Shown here in pieces: positions 43,535-51,832 of a DNA stretch of 64,000 nucleotides. Position numbers and translations under genes: made by a program. The notes below the pieces were generated by a model that searched no databases, was not told where the DNA came from, and saw nothing but the letters and a program-made list of their open reading frames with translations. Origin of the DNA: Caballeronia arationis (lineage in GTDB: Bacteria; Pseudomonadota; Gammaproteobacteria; Burkholderiales; Burkholderiaceae); the NCBI RefSeq assembly GCF_001544975.2, contig NZ_FCOG02000012.1, positions 62,001 to 126,000 of the forward strand, in the 5' to 3' direction. Positions within the stretch are counted from its first letter, which is position 1, and each line of letters begins with the position of its first letter.

Positions 43535-43558
43535 GCGGTGCCGCGGGCGCGGCACCGC
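43535..43558 (-). terminator. Stem-loop just after the DHA2 transporter stop
   Basis: GCGGTGCCGC-GGGC-GCGGCACCGC, a perfect 10-bp inverted repeat two bases beyond the stop at 43561. No T run follows, so it may be a protective 3' hairpin or a factor-assisted terminator. Confidence 0.5.
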
Positions 43559-43560
43559 GC

Positions 43561-44928
43561 TCAGACGGCTTCCGCGCGGCGCTTGCCGGCGAGCCGCATG
43601 AGGCTCACGACCGCGGCCGCCGCCGCGAACGCCGCCGCCGCGTAGAGCGTGATGACCGCGCCGTGCTGCGGTGCGACGCCGAAGATCAGCGCGACGAGTG
43701 CAGCGCCGAGCGTCTGTCCGGACAGACGCGCCGTGCCGAGCATGCCGCTTGCGCCGCCGCTGCGATGACGCGGCGCGGAAGACAGCATCTGCCGGTTGTT
43801 CGGCGACTGGAAGAGCCCGAAGCCGAGCCCGCAGACCGCCATCCGCCAGGCGATGTCGACGGGCGTCGGATGCGTGCCGGTGGTCGCGAGCAGAAGGAGA
43901 CCGGCGGTCAGGATCGCGAGCCCGACGCCGCCGAGGATGCCCGCCGAGTAGCGGTCCGCGAGCACGCCCGCCAGCGGCGCGACGAACACGATGACGAGCG
44001 GCCACGGCGTCATCAGAAAGCCAGTCTGGACCTGAGTCATGCCGAAACCGTCCTGCAGCAGGAACGGCAGCGAGACGAAAGCCAGCATCTGCGCGACGAA
44101 CGAGCAGAACGACGTCGCGACGGAGAGCGCGAACACCGGAATGCGCATCAGGTCGACGGGGAGGAGCGGCGCGCGCTGCGTCAACTGGCGGCGCACGAAG
44201 AAATAGCCGATCACGCCCGCCACCACAAATTCGGCGATCACATACGGCCGGTGCTCGCCGTGACCGAGGCCGTCGACGGCCGTGATCGCGAGACCGAAGA
44301 CGAGCGCATTCATCAGCGCGCTCACGTAGTCGTAAGGTTCGCGATGGCCCGGCGTACGCGGCAGCGCGCGTGTGCCGACCGCGAGCGCGGCAAGTCCGAT
44401 CGGCACGTTGATCGCGAAGAGCCACGGCCACGGCGCGATGGCGAGTACGCCCGAGGCGATGGTCGGTCCGATCACCGAGGAGATCGCGACCACCGTCGCG
44501 TTGATGGAGACGCCGCGGCCGAGCTGGTCGGGCGGATAGATCATGCGCACGAGCGCCGTGTTGACGCTCATGATGCCGGCCGCGCCGAAGCCCTGGATCA
44601 CGCGTGTGACGGTCAGCGTCACGAGCGAGTTCGACAGCGCGCAGCCAAGCGACGCGACCGTGAAGAGCGCGAGCCCGGTCATGTAGATGCGCCGGTAGCC
44701 GATGCGGTCGCCGAGCGAGGCGAGCGGCAGGAGTGAGATGGTGATGGTGAGCTGGTACGCGTTGACGATCCAGATCGAATCGGCGGGCGCCGCATTCAGC
44801 GTGCGGGCGATGGTCGGCAGCGCGACGTTGGCGATGGCGCCGTCGAGCACCGCGAGCGTGATGCCGAGCGCGATGACGAGGATCGCCCAGAAGCGTTGCG
44901 GATACGGCAGGCCTTGTTCTGCTTCCAT
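43561..44928 (-). CDS. DHA2-family (EmrB/QacA) MFS drug transporter
   Basis: 455 residues with about 14 helices. The first helix contains LAVLDGAIANVALPTIARTL, the DHA2 signature with the membrane-embedded Asp, and motif A is LGDRIGYRRIYM. The motif C helix reads ISSVIGPTIASGVLA. It is predicted to export drugs or small toxic molecules. There is no adjacent EmrA-like partner, so it probably works alone. It lies between the pfpI operon and the PEBP gene, all on the minus strand. Confidence 0.88.
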   Translation of the reverse strand: MEAEQGLPYPQRFWAILVIALGITLAVLDGAIANVALPTIARTLNAAPADSIWIVNAYQLTITISLLPLASLGDRIGYRRIYMTGLALFTVASLGCALSNSLVTLTVTRVIQGFGAAGIMSVNTALVRMIYPPDQLGRGVSINATVVAISSVIGPTIASGVLAIAPWPWLFAINVPIGLAALAVGTRALPRTPGHREPYDYVSALMNALVFGLAITAVDGLGHGEHRPYVIAEFVVAGVIGYFFVRRQLTQRAPLLPVDLMRIPVFALSVATSFCSFVAQMLAFVSLPFLLQDGFGMTQVQTGFLMTPWPLVIVFVAPLAGVLADRYSAGILGGVGLAILTAGLLLLATTGTHPTPVDIAWRMAVCGLGFGLFQSPNNRQMLSSAPRHRSGGASGMLGTARLSGQTLGAALVALIFGVAPQHGAVITLYAAAAFAAAAAVVSLMRLAGKRRAEAV

Positions 44929-45037
44929 CGATCGGAGAATTGGGGCGGCGTGAAGGGTGAATGAAGGGAAGTCGAGGGGCGCGGGCGATGCGCGCCGGTC
45001 GGGCGGCGCGCGTCGCGGATCGCATTACTTCATCGCG

Positions 45038-45541
45038 TTACTTCAGTTCGTACAGGCCCGTGTAGGTCGCCGAATCGATTTCGTTCAGATGCACCATGAA
45101 GCGCGCGACCGCATTGGTCGCGCCGGCGTCAAGAGCTAGGTTGCCGGCCTGCAATGCGTGGATGCGGAAGATATAGCGATGCGTCTTGTCGCCGCGCGGC
45201 GGCGCCGCACCGCCGAAACCGACCGTGCCGTAGTCGTTCCTCAACTGCAGCGCGCCGGCGGGCAGGAGGCTGCCGTCCGCCTTGCCGGCGTTGCGCGGCA
45301 GCGACCGGACATCAGCAGGAATGTTGACGATCACCCAGTGCCAGAAGCCGCTGCCGGTGGGCGCGTCGGGATCGTAGACGGTGAGCGCGAAGCTCTGCGT
45401 ATCGGCGGGCGGGTCTTCCCACTGCAACGCGGGCGAGATGTTCTCGCCCGCTCCGCCGAAGGCTTGCTGATCGAATTCCTGCGACTTGGTCAAGAAGCCG
45501 TTCGCGGGAAACTCGTCGGACCAGATGCGGAAATCAGCCAT
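45038..45541 (-). CDS. YbhB/YbcL-family Raf kinase inhibitor-like protein (PEBP)
   Basis: 167 residues of the phosphatidylethanolamine-binding protein fold: GENISPALQWEDPPADTQSFALTVYDPDAPTGSGFWHWVIVNIP (anion-binding pocket) and YGTVGFGGAAPPRGDKTHRYIFRIHAL. Bacterial members bind small ligands; no catalytic role is proven. GGAGG precedes ATG 45541 by 10 bases. It may be the first gene of a unit with the DHA2 transporter (109 bases apart). A weak sigma-54 match lies 74 bases upstream. Confidence 0.9.
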   Translation of the reverse strand: MADFRIWSDEFPANGFLTKSQEFDQQAFGGAGENISPALQWEDPPADTQSFALTVYDPDAPTGSGFWHWVIVNIPADVRSLPRNAGKADGSLLPAGALQLRNDYGTVGFGGAAPPRGDKTHRYIFRIHALQAGNLALDAGATNAVARFMVHLNEIDSATYTGLYELK

Positions 45542-45613
45542 GAGAATCTTGCCTCCATTCGACAGGTTGAAATAAGCGGCGCATGGCGCCCGCCCGGATG
45601 TTTCGCGCCCTGC

Positions 45614-45630
45614 CGCAGCAAACATGCCCG
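45614..45630 (-). promoter_or_regulatory. Weak sigma-54-like promoter upstream of the PEBP gene
   Basis: Minus-strand GGGCATGTTTGCTGC (45629-45615): correct GG-N10-GC spacing, but CTGC at -12 and two changes at -24. The distance to the ATG (74 bases) matches the others. Low confidence by itself. Confidence 0.28.
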
Positions 45631-45817
45631 CCGGAGAGCGCTCGTGACGCGAGGTCGGACAGGGCACGGAGGGCTCATCGAGTGTAGCATCCGGCCCCGC
45701 TAACGACGCATCGCCCAACGGCCGGGCGGCCCGCGGCGGCCACGAAACAGGTGCTTAAAAATGGCGGGCTAGAATAATGCGATAAATACGGAACCGGCGC
45801 GAGCCGGAACAACGCCC

Positions 45818-47341
45818 ATGCAAAATGACGAGCGGCGCGCCGTCCGCGCAGCCATCCAGCCATCCGCCCGGCCTAATTTCGATGGGAGCGCTCCCGCCGA
45901 CGATGCCGACATGTTCGATCTCGCGCCCGTCTCGCTGTGGCTCGAGGATTTCAGCGCCGTGCGCGAACTGTTCGAAAGCTGGCGGGCCGCCGGTGTCACG
46001 AACCTGCGCGCGTACCTCGCCGAAGACCCGGCGCGCATCGCCGCGTGTTCGTCGCGCATCCGCGTGATCAAGGTGAACCGGCGGACGCTGTCGCTCTTTG
46101 GCGCGAAGGACGTCGATCATCTCGTGCAGAACCTCGCCAGCGTGTTTCGCGACGACATGCTCGCGACGCACGTCGACGAACTCGAACAGCTGTGGGCCGG
46201 CAAGCCGCAGTTCGTGAGCCAGACGGTGAATTACGCGCTCGACGGCCGGCGGCTCGACGTGCTGCTCAAGGCGGTGATCCTGCCGGGACACGAGTCGCGC
46301 TGGGACCGCGTGCTGGTCACGATCGAGGACATCACCGAACTCGAAGGCGTGCGGCGCCGTGCGGCAGAGAGCGAACTCTATGCGCGCGGGCTCTTCGAGC
46401 ATTCGCCGGTGTCGCTGTGGGTGGAAGATTTCAGTTCCGTGAAGGCACTGCTCGACGACGTGCGCGAGCGCGGCATCGTCGATTTCCGGACGTTTACAAA
46501 CGTGCATCCGGAATTCGTCGAGCGCTGCATGCAGGAGATTCACGTGCTCGACGTGAACCAGCACACGCTCAGGACGTTCGCCGCGCCCGACAAGCCGACG
46601 CTCCTCGCAAACCTTCAGACCATCTTCCGCGACGACATGCAGCAGCATTTCCAGGAACAGCTGATCGACCTGTGGGATCACAAGCTGTTTCACCAGCGCG
46701 AAGTAATGAACTATTCGCTCGAAGGCGCTGAACTGCACGTGCACCTGCAGTTCTCGGTGTTTCCGGGCCACGAGCGCGACTGGGACCTCGTGCTCGTCGC
46801 GCTCACCGACATCACCGCGCGCAAGAAGGCCGAGGCGTATCTCGAGTTTCTCGGCAAGCACGACGTGCTGACCAAGCTGAAGAACCGCTCGTTCTACATC
46901 GATGAAATCAACCGGCTGGAGCGCAAGGGTCCGTTCCCGGTGACGGCGATCGCGGTCGACGTGAACGGCCTGAAGGCCGTGAACGACCAGTTGGGTCACG
47001 CCGCCGGCGACGCGTTGCTGCGCCGCGCGGGCGAGGTGCTCGGCAAGGCGCTGGAAAAGCCGTTCCAGGCGGCGCGCATCGGCGGCGACGAATTCGTCGT
47101 GCTGCTGCCGGGCACCGACGAGCGCGGCGGCGAGGCGATGATGGAGAGCATCCGCCAGCTGGTGGAGGTGAACAACCAGTTCTACTCGGGCATGCCGCTC
47201 AGTTTCGCGATGGGCGCGGCCACCGCGCAGGAGGGCGAGCGTCTGGAGGCGATGCTGCACCGCGCCGACTCGGTCATGTACGCGGAAAAGCGCGCCCACT
47301 ACGACAACCCGCAGAACGACCGGCGCACCGAGCGCGAATAG
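45818..47341 (+). CDS. Diguanylate cyclase with two tandem PAS-like domains
   Basis: 507 residues, no membrane helix, so cytoplasmic. Two PAS-like repeats (about 34-180 and 193-340) are clear duplicates: APVSLWLEDFSAVRELF / SPVSLWVEDFSSVKALL, IRVIKVNRRTLSLFGA / IHVLDVNQHTLRTFAA, SVFRDDM / TIFRDDM, VTIEDITE / VALTDITA. The GGDEF domain (about 348-500) has an intact GGDEF at 422-426. The residues before it (PFQAARI) lack RxxD, so product inhibition through an I-site is not expected. The bound ligand or cofactor is unknown. Monocistronic; a TAGAAT -10-like element lies at 45770. Confidence 0.9.
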   Translation: MQNDERRAVRAAIQPSARPNFDGSAPADDADMFDLAPVSLWLEDFSAVRELFESWRAAGVTNLRAYLAEDPARIAACSSRIRVIKVNRRTLSLFGAKDVDHLVQNLASVFRDDMLATHVDELEQLWAGKPQFVSQTVNYALDGRRLDVLLKAVILPGHESRWDRVLVTIEDITELEGVRRRAAESELYARGLFEHSPVSLWVEDFSSVKALLDDVRERGIVDFRTFTNVHPEFVERCMQEIHVLDVNQHTLRTFAAPDKPTLLANLQTIFRDDMQQHFQEQLIDLWDHKLFHQREVMNYSLEGAELHVHLQFSVFPGHERDWDLVLVALTDITARKKAEAYLEFLGKHDVLTKLKNRSFYIDEINRLERKGPFPVTAIAVDVNGLKAVNDQLGHAAGDALLRRAGEVLGKALEKPFQAARIGGDEFVVLLPGTDERGGEAMMESIRQLVEVNNQFYSGMPLSFAMGAATAQEGERLEAMLHRADSVMYAEKRAHYDNPQNDRRTERE

Positions 47342-47356
47342 CCGGGCGCCTATTCG

Positions 47357-47764
47357 CTACTTGCCGCCCGTCACCTCGTCGATGCCGCGGTTGAGCGCCG
47401 GGCAGGCTTCGTGGAGCTCTTTCGCATATTCGGCGGGATCGCTCGACTTGAGGCGCGCGAAGCGGTCTACGGCCGATTGCGCTTCGGTGTAGCCGAGGTT
47501 CCAGGCGCCGTCGAAGTCGGGCGCGGCCGCGAAATTCTGCCGGGCCGCCGCCTTGAAACGCTCGACCTTGGCTGCATCGATATGGCAGATGTCTGCGGCG
47601 CCGCGCGCGATGTTGCCGCAGGTGCGCACGCCTTCCATCGCGAGGCTCTCGGGCGAGGGCGACTGCTGCTGCACGCGTTCATGCGCTTGCGCGCGGGCAG
47701 CGAGCGGCGCGGCAAAGGCGCAGGCGGCAACGATCACGCCGGTCAGAACGGTCTTGGGCGTCAT
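47357..47764 (-). CDS. Exported hypothetical protein with conserved cysteines
   Basis: 135 residues: signal peptide (VLTGVIVAACAFAAPLAARAQA) and a helical mature domain with Cys in VRTCGNIA, DICHID and HEACPALN. Family not recognised. It ends 15 bases from the diguanylate cyclase stop, convergent with it. Start ATG 47764. Confidence 0.7.
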   Translation of the reverse strand: MTPKTVLTGVIVAACAFAAPLAARAQAHERVQQQSPSPESLAMEGVRTCGNIARGAADICHIDAAKVERFKAAARQNFAAAPDFDGAWNLGYTEAQSAVDRFARLKSSDPAEYAKELHEACPALNRGIDEVTGGK

Positions 47765-47928
47765 GCGATTCCTTGTGGTTTGCCGCGCGAATTATAGGCG
47801 AATGGCCGGCGGGCGAAGGCGCATGCGTTGCGGGAAAGGGCGGCGGAAATCACGGCCGGACGTGCGTTTTCACCGTGCTAGAATCGATTTTCAGATGCCG
47901 CCCTCAGCTAAAAAACTTAGCCAAAACA

Positions 47929-48609
47929 ATGAAAAAAGGAAGTAAGGCCGCAACGCCCGTCAGTGCTGCGCCCTCGCCGGAGACGCGGCGCAAGTACGAT
48001 CCGGAGGAGACCAAGCGCAATATCCTCGAGATCGCCAAGCAGGAGTTCTCGGCGATGGGGCTGGCCGGCGCGCGCGTCGACGCCATCGCGGAGCGCACCA
48101 ACACCACCAAGCGGATGCTGTACTACTACTTCGGCAGCAAGGAAGGGTTGTACGAGGCCGTGCTGGAGCAGGTCTACGGCGACATCCGCGCGCTCGAGCA
48201 GGAGCTGCAACTGGGCGAGATGGAGCCGGAAGCGGCGCTGCGCCATTTCGTCGAATTCGCGTTCGACTATCACGACAAGCATCGCGATTTCGTGCGCCTC
48301 GTCACGATCGAAAACGTGCACGCGGCGAAGTACATCGAGCAGTCGAAGACCTTCAAGAACCGCAATTCGAGCGTCGTGCGCACGATCGAAGACCTGATCA
48401 CGCGAGGCGTAGCGGCAGGGCAGTTCCGCGACGACGTCGATCCGATCGACCTGCATCTGATGATCAGTTCATTCTGTTTTCACCGCGTTGCGAACCGGCA
48501 TACCTGGGGCGCGGCGTTCGGTCGCGATCCTTCGGGGCCGCGCTCGCGCGCGCGGCATCGCGAGATGATCGTCGATGCGGTGTTGCGATTCATGCGGCGC
48601 GACGGCTGA
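47929..48609 (+). CDS. TetR-family transcriptional regulator
   Basis: 226 residues: a 25-residue polar tail, then the TetR helix-turn-helix (KRNILEIAKQEFSAMGLAGARVDAIAERTNTTKRMLYYYFGSKEGLYEAV, about 29-78) and a C-terminal ligand domain ending in VLRFMRRDG. ATG 47929 is chosen as the Met nearest the domain; the upstream frame has no site. It precedes the quiC-type gene on the same strand, with a terminator between, and related TetR proteins control quinate/shikimate or protocatechuate genes; that link is inferred from position. Confidence 0.9.
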   Translation: MKKGSKAATPVSAAPSPETRRKYDPEETKRNILEIAKQEFSAMGLAGARVDAIAERTNTTKRMLYYYFGSKEGLYEAVLEQVYGDIRALEQELQLGEMEPEAALRHFVEFAFDYHDKHRDFVRLVTIENVHAAKYIEQSKTFKNRNSSVVRTIEDLITRGVAAGQFRDDVDPIDLHLMISSFCFHRVANRHTWGAAFGRDPSGPRSRARHREMIVDAVLRFMRRDG

Positions 48610-48619
48610 ACGAGTGCAA

Positions 48620-48652
48620 AAAGCGGCGGCTGCGGCCGCCGTTTGGTTTTTC
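48620..48652 (+). terminator. Probable terminator of the tetR gene
   Basis: GCGGCGGC-TGCG-GCCGCCGT followed by TTGGTTTTT, 11 bases after the stop. Confidence 0.6.
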
Positions 48653-48878
48653 GCGCGCTTTGGCGGAAAGCGTTGTTGCGCCGCGGCAGAAAACGCGTGT
48701 CGGTGTTTGTCCGAATTTGTACGATCTAGTTAGTTTCCTGTACCATCGCCGGGCAGGATCGAGAATATCGAATGCGAACGCTATGGCCGCTTCGCGCGTC
48801 CTGTGGGATTGGCCTACACTGGACGGGTCTTGCAGGCCTGGTTGCCACGCATTTCCACTGCATTACAAGGAGGCAGCG

Positions 48879-50783
48879 ATGCTGCGTTCCATCCGGACTT
48901 CCATCGCGACGGTCTCGATCAGCGGCACGCTGGTCGAGAAGCTGAACGCGATCCGCGCGGCAGGTTTCGACGGCGTCGAGATCTTCGAGAACGATCTGCT
49001 CTATTTCGACGGCACGCCCGCCGACGTGCGCCGCATCTGCAAGGATCTCGGCCTCGCGATCTACCTGTTCCAGCCGTTTCGCGACTTCGAGGGCGTCTCG
49101 CCCGAGCGCCTCGCGCGCAATGTCGAGCGCGCGAAACGCAAGTTCGAACTGATGCACGAACTCGGCACGGACCGCATGCTGGCGTGCAGCAACGTTTCGC
49201 CGGAGACGATCGCCGACGACGCGCTCATCGCGGACCAGCTCGGCGTGCTCGCGCGCGCGGCCGAAGAGGCGGGCATGATCGTCGGCTATGAAGCGCTCGC
49301 GTGGGGCCGGTACGTCAACTCTTACAAGCACGCGTGGCGGCTCGTCGATGCCGTGAATCATCCGAACCTCGGCCTCGTGCTCGACAGCTTCCACACGCTG
49401 TCGATCCGGGATTCCGTCGACGAAATCGCGTCGATCCCGGGCGAGAAGATCGCGTTCGTGCAGATCGCCGACGCGCCCGTGCTCGCGATGGACGTGCTCG
49501 AATGGAGCCGCCATTACCGCTGCTTCCCGGGCCAGGGCGCGTTCGACGTCGCGACGTTCACAGCGCGCGTGCTCGAAGCGGGCTATACGGGGCCGCTGTC
49601 GCTCGAAATCTTCAACGACGGCTTTCGCGCGGCGCCGACCAACGTCACCGCCGCCGACGGGCACCGGTCGCTGCGCTTCCTCGAAGAACAGACGCGCGCG
49701 GTCCTCGCGGATAAGGCGCCCGACATTCTCTTCGATCCGCCCGCGCCGCCCGAGCACATCGGCTTCCAGTTCCTCGAATTCGCCGTCGACGATGCGACAC
49801 GCACCGAAGTCGCCGGCTGGCTCGGCAAGCTCGGCTTCCGGCTTGCGGGCCGGCATCGCTCGAAGGATGTCACGCTCTACCGGCACGGCTCCGGCTCGAT
49901 CGTGCTGAACGCCGAGATGGATTCGTTCGCGAGCGCCTTCTTCCAGCAGCACGGATTGTCGCTGTGCGCGTCGGCATTTCGCGTCGACGACGCCAAATGC
50001 GCATTCGAGCGCGCCGCCGCCTACGGCTATACGCCGTTTTCGGGGCGCGTCGGCCCGAACGAGCGCGTGTTGCCGGGCGTGCAGGCGCCCGACGGCAGTC
50101 TCGAATATTTCGTCGACGAAGCGCCCGGCGCGCCGACGCTTTGGGAATCGGATTTCATCCTGACCGACATCGACGGGCCATACGAAGTCGGGCCGCTCGA
50201 ACGAATCGATCACGTGTGCCTGTCGCTGCCGGCCGACGCGCTCGACACCTGGGTGCTGTTCTTCCGCACCGCGTTCGGCTTCGAGACCGAGCCGAGCGTG
50301 CTCGTGCCCGACCCCTACGGGCTCGTGCGCAGCCGCGCGGTGCGAAGCCGCGACGGCTCGGTGCGCATCGCGCTGAACGCGTCGGTGGACCGCTACACGG
50401 CCGTGGTGGAATCGCTCGCGACCTATCGCGGCTCCGGCCTGAACCATGTCGCGTTCAGCACGCCCGACATCTTCGATGCGATTCCGCGTCTCGCCACGGA
50501 CGGCGTCCAGTTCCTGCGCATCCCGCGCAATTACTACGACGATCTGGCGGCGCGCTATTCGCTGCCCGACGAGCAGATCGACGCGATGCGCGAGCACAAC
50601 ATCCTCTACGACCGCGACGAGCGCGGCGGCGAGTTCTTCCACGCGTACACGGAGCAACTCGACCAGCGGTTCTTCCTGGAGGTCATTGAGCGGCGCGGCG
50701 GCTACGACGGCTACGGCGCAGCGAACGCGGCGGTGCGGCTCGCGGCGCACGCGCAGTTGCAGAAGGCGCGGCGCGGGGCCTGA
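48879..50783 (+). CDS. quiC: 3-dehydroshikimate dehydratase, QuiC type (isomerase-like plus HPPD-like)
   Basis: Converts 3-dehydroshikimate to protocatechuate. 634 residues in two modules: an N-terminal sugar-phosphate isomerase/epimerase TIM barrel (about 1-280) and a C-terminal 4-hydroxyphenylpyruvate-dioxygenase-like domain (about 290-620). Metal ligands in the barrel are Glu138 (GYEALAW), Asp169 (LVLDSFH), Gln195 (FVQIADAP) and Glu243 (LSLEIFND), each four residues later than in Pseudomonas QuiC1. AAGGAGG stands before ATG 48879. The TetR gene upstream may control it. No other quinate genes are in view. Confidence 0.9.
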   Translation: MLRSIRTSIATVSISGTLVEKLNAIRAAGFDGVEIFENDLLYFDGTPADVRRICKDLGLAIYLFQPFRDFEGVSPERLARNVERAKRKFELMHELGTDRMLACSNVSPETIADDALIADQLGVLARAAEEAGMIVGYEALAWGRYVNSYKHAWRLVDAVNHPNLGLVLDSFHTLSIRDSVDEIASIPGEKIAFVQIADAPVLAMDVLEWSRHYRCFPGQGAFDVATFTARVLEAGYTGPLSLEIFNDGFRAAPTNVTAADGHRSLRFLEEQTRAVLADKAPDILFDPPAPPEHIGFQFLEFAVDDATRTEVAGWLGKLGFRLAGRHRSKDVTLYRHGSGSIVLNAEMDSFASAFFQQHGLSLCASAFRVDDAKCAFERAAAYGYTPFSGRVGPNERVLPGVQAPDGSLEYFVDEAPGAPTLWESDFILTDIDGPYEVGPLERIDHVCLSLPADALDTWVLFFRTAFGFETEPSVLVPDPYGLVRSRAVRSRDGSVRIALNASVDRYTAVVESLATYRGSGLNHVAFSTPDIFDAIPRLATDGVQFLRIPRNYYDDLAARYSLPDEQIDAMREHNILYDRDERGGEFFHAYTEQLDQRFFLEVIERRGGYDGYGAANAAVRLAAHAQLQKARRGA

Positions 50784-50861
50784 GGTCTTTGAAGGGCCGG
50801 TTCCGGCTGCGGCCTTCTGACCTATGATGAAGCATGGCTGCAATCGGACGAGGAGGGCGCC

Positions 50862-51026
50862 ATGCATGACTTCTCCAACCTGCTGGTCGGGCTCGCAGCG
50901 CTGCTGGCCGTGGCGATCGTTGCATTTGCCCACGACTGGCGCGAAGAACATCGCCAGCGCATGCTGATGCGGCCCGCGACTCACCGTCATTCCATGCGCG
51001 ACTGGTGGATGCGGCACCGGCACTAG
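50862..51026 (+). CDS. Small membrane protein of 54 residues
   Basis: Reads MHDFSNLLVGLAALLAVAIV and on to a basic His/Arg-rich tail ending DWWMRHRH. One N-terminal transmembrane helix, positive inside tail. GGAGGG stands 6 bases before the ATG. Family not recognised. It is too short for most gene finders but the strong ribosome binding site and helix support it. Confidence 0.55.
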   Translation: MHDFSNLLVGLAALLAVAIVAFAHDWREEHRQRMLMRPATHRHSMRDWWMRHRH

Positions 51027-51069
51027 AGCGCGTCGGGCTTTCGAAGGCGCTCCGGCCGTTCGATCGTGC

Positions 51070-51411
51070 TCACGCGCTGCGCGGCTTCCTGGCGCGGCCG
51101 GCGTCGGCGATCGCGGCGGCCGCCTCGGCGGCATTCGCCGCGCGCAGCCGTTCTTCTTCCCGTTTACGCTCGGCGGTCTCGAAGGCGTCGATCCGCATGT
51201 AGAGCCGATGGACCGTCTGGATCTGCGTATGCGAAAGGTGCGACGCCCGCGTGATTTCCGCCAGCCGTTCGCGCCAGTACCGCGGCGGCAGGATGGGACC
51301 GCCGAAATCGCATTCGAGCGAGCGCTGCAGCACCAGTTCGAGGTGCGCGAGGTCCTGGTCTGCCAACAGCGCCGAAAACGCGCCTTGAGGCTTGGTATCG
51401 GGGTGGTCCAT
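51070..51411 (-). CDS. Conserved hypothetical protein
   Basis: 113 residues: a folded-looking N-terminal part (QDLAHLELVLQRSLECDFGGPILPPRYWRERLAEITRASHLSHTQIQTVHRLYMRIDAFE) and an Ala/Glu/Arg-rich helical tail. No signal peptide or membrane helix. Family not recognised. ATG 51411 is preferred over GTG 51414; no clear ribosome binding site is seen. It ends 43 bases after the small membrane gene, convergent. Confidence 0.65.
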   Translation of the reverse strand: MDHPDTKPQGAFSALLADQDLAHLELVLQRSLECDFGGPILPPRYWRERLAEITRASHLSHTQIQTVHRLYMRIDAFETAERKREEERLRAANAAEAAAAIADAGRARKPRSA

Positions 51412-51619
51412 CACTGACTATCGGCGGCGATGGAGCGCGCTTGATAGGTACTTTCCCTTAAGCCGATTGTTTTCTCGCGCCTGATGGCTCGTGGCGGTGT
51501 TTGTTATACTCTGCCCTCGCTGGCGACGCCCCGTCGGAGCCAGCGCCGGCGCTTCATTTAGGAAGAAGCATCGAGCCGGATGCGTACATTGATCCCGCGC
51601 CGCTCGCGCGACCGGATCG

Positions 51620-51694
51620 CTCCCCGTAGTTCAATGGATAGAACGAGTGCCTCCTAAGCGCTAGATGCAGGTTCGATTCCTGCCGGGGGGACCA
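51620..51694 (+). tRNA. tRNA-Arg (anticodon CCT)
   Basis: The full cloverleaf folds: acceptor CTCCCCG / CGGGGGG (51620-51626 with 51684-51690), D stem GTTC/GAAC, anticodon stem AGTGC/GCGCT with loop CTCCTAA and anticodon CCT at 51653-51655, T stem GCAGG/CCTGC with loop TTCGATT, discriminator A and an encoded CCA (51692-51694). It reads AGG codons. No integrase or repeated 3' end is seen next to it. Confidence 0.95.
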
Positions 51695-51832
51695 GCATAT
51701 TCTTTCGCCTCGTCCCGCAGATCATCATCATCATCCCTCCCTCAACGCGCGCGTTGCACGCACGCCTCCCCGCACCCCCGCCGGTCATGCGACACTCCGC
51801 CCGTCGCCCTTCGATCCGTCCGTGAATCGCCC

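Noticed and set aside
28365..45630. The small-gene region as a prophage or transposon
   Set aside because: No phage, transposase or integrase genes and no terminal repeats. The gene types are typical stress genes of the family.
51620..51694. tRNA-Arg as an integration site for a mobile island
   Set aside because: No integrase, no repeated tRNA 3' end and no change in gene character next to it; the following genes look like ordinary chromosomal ones.
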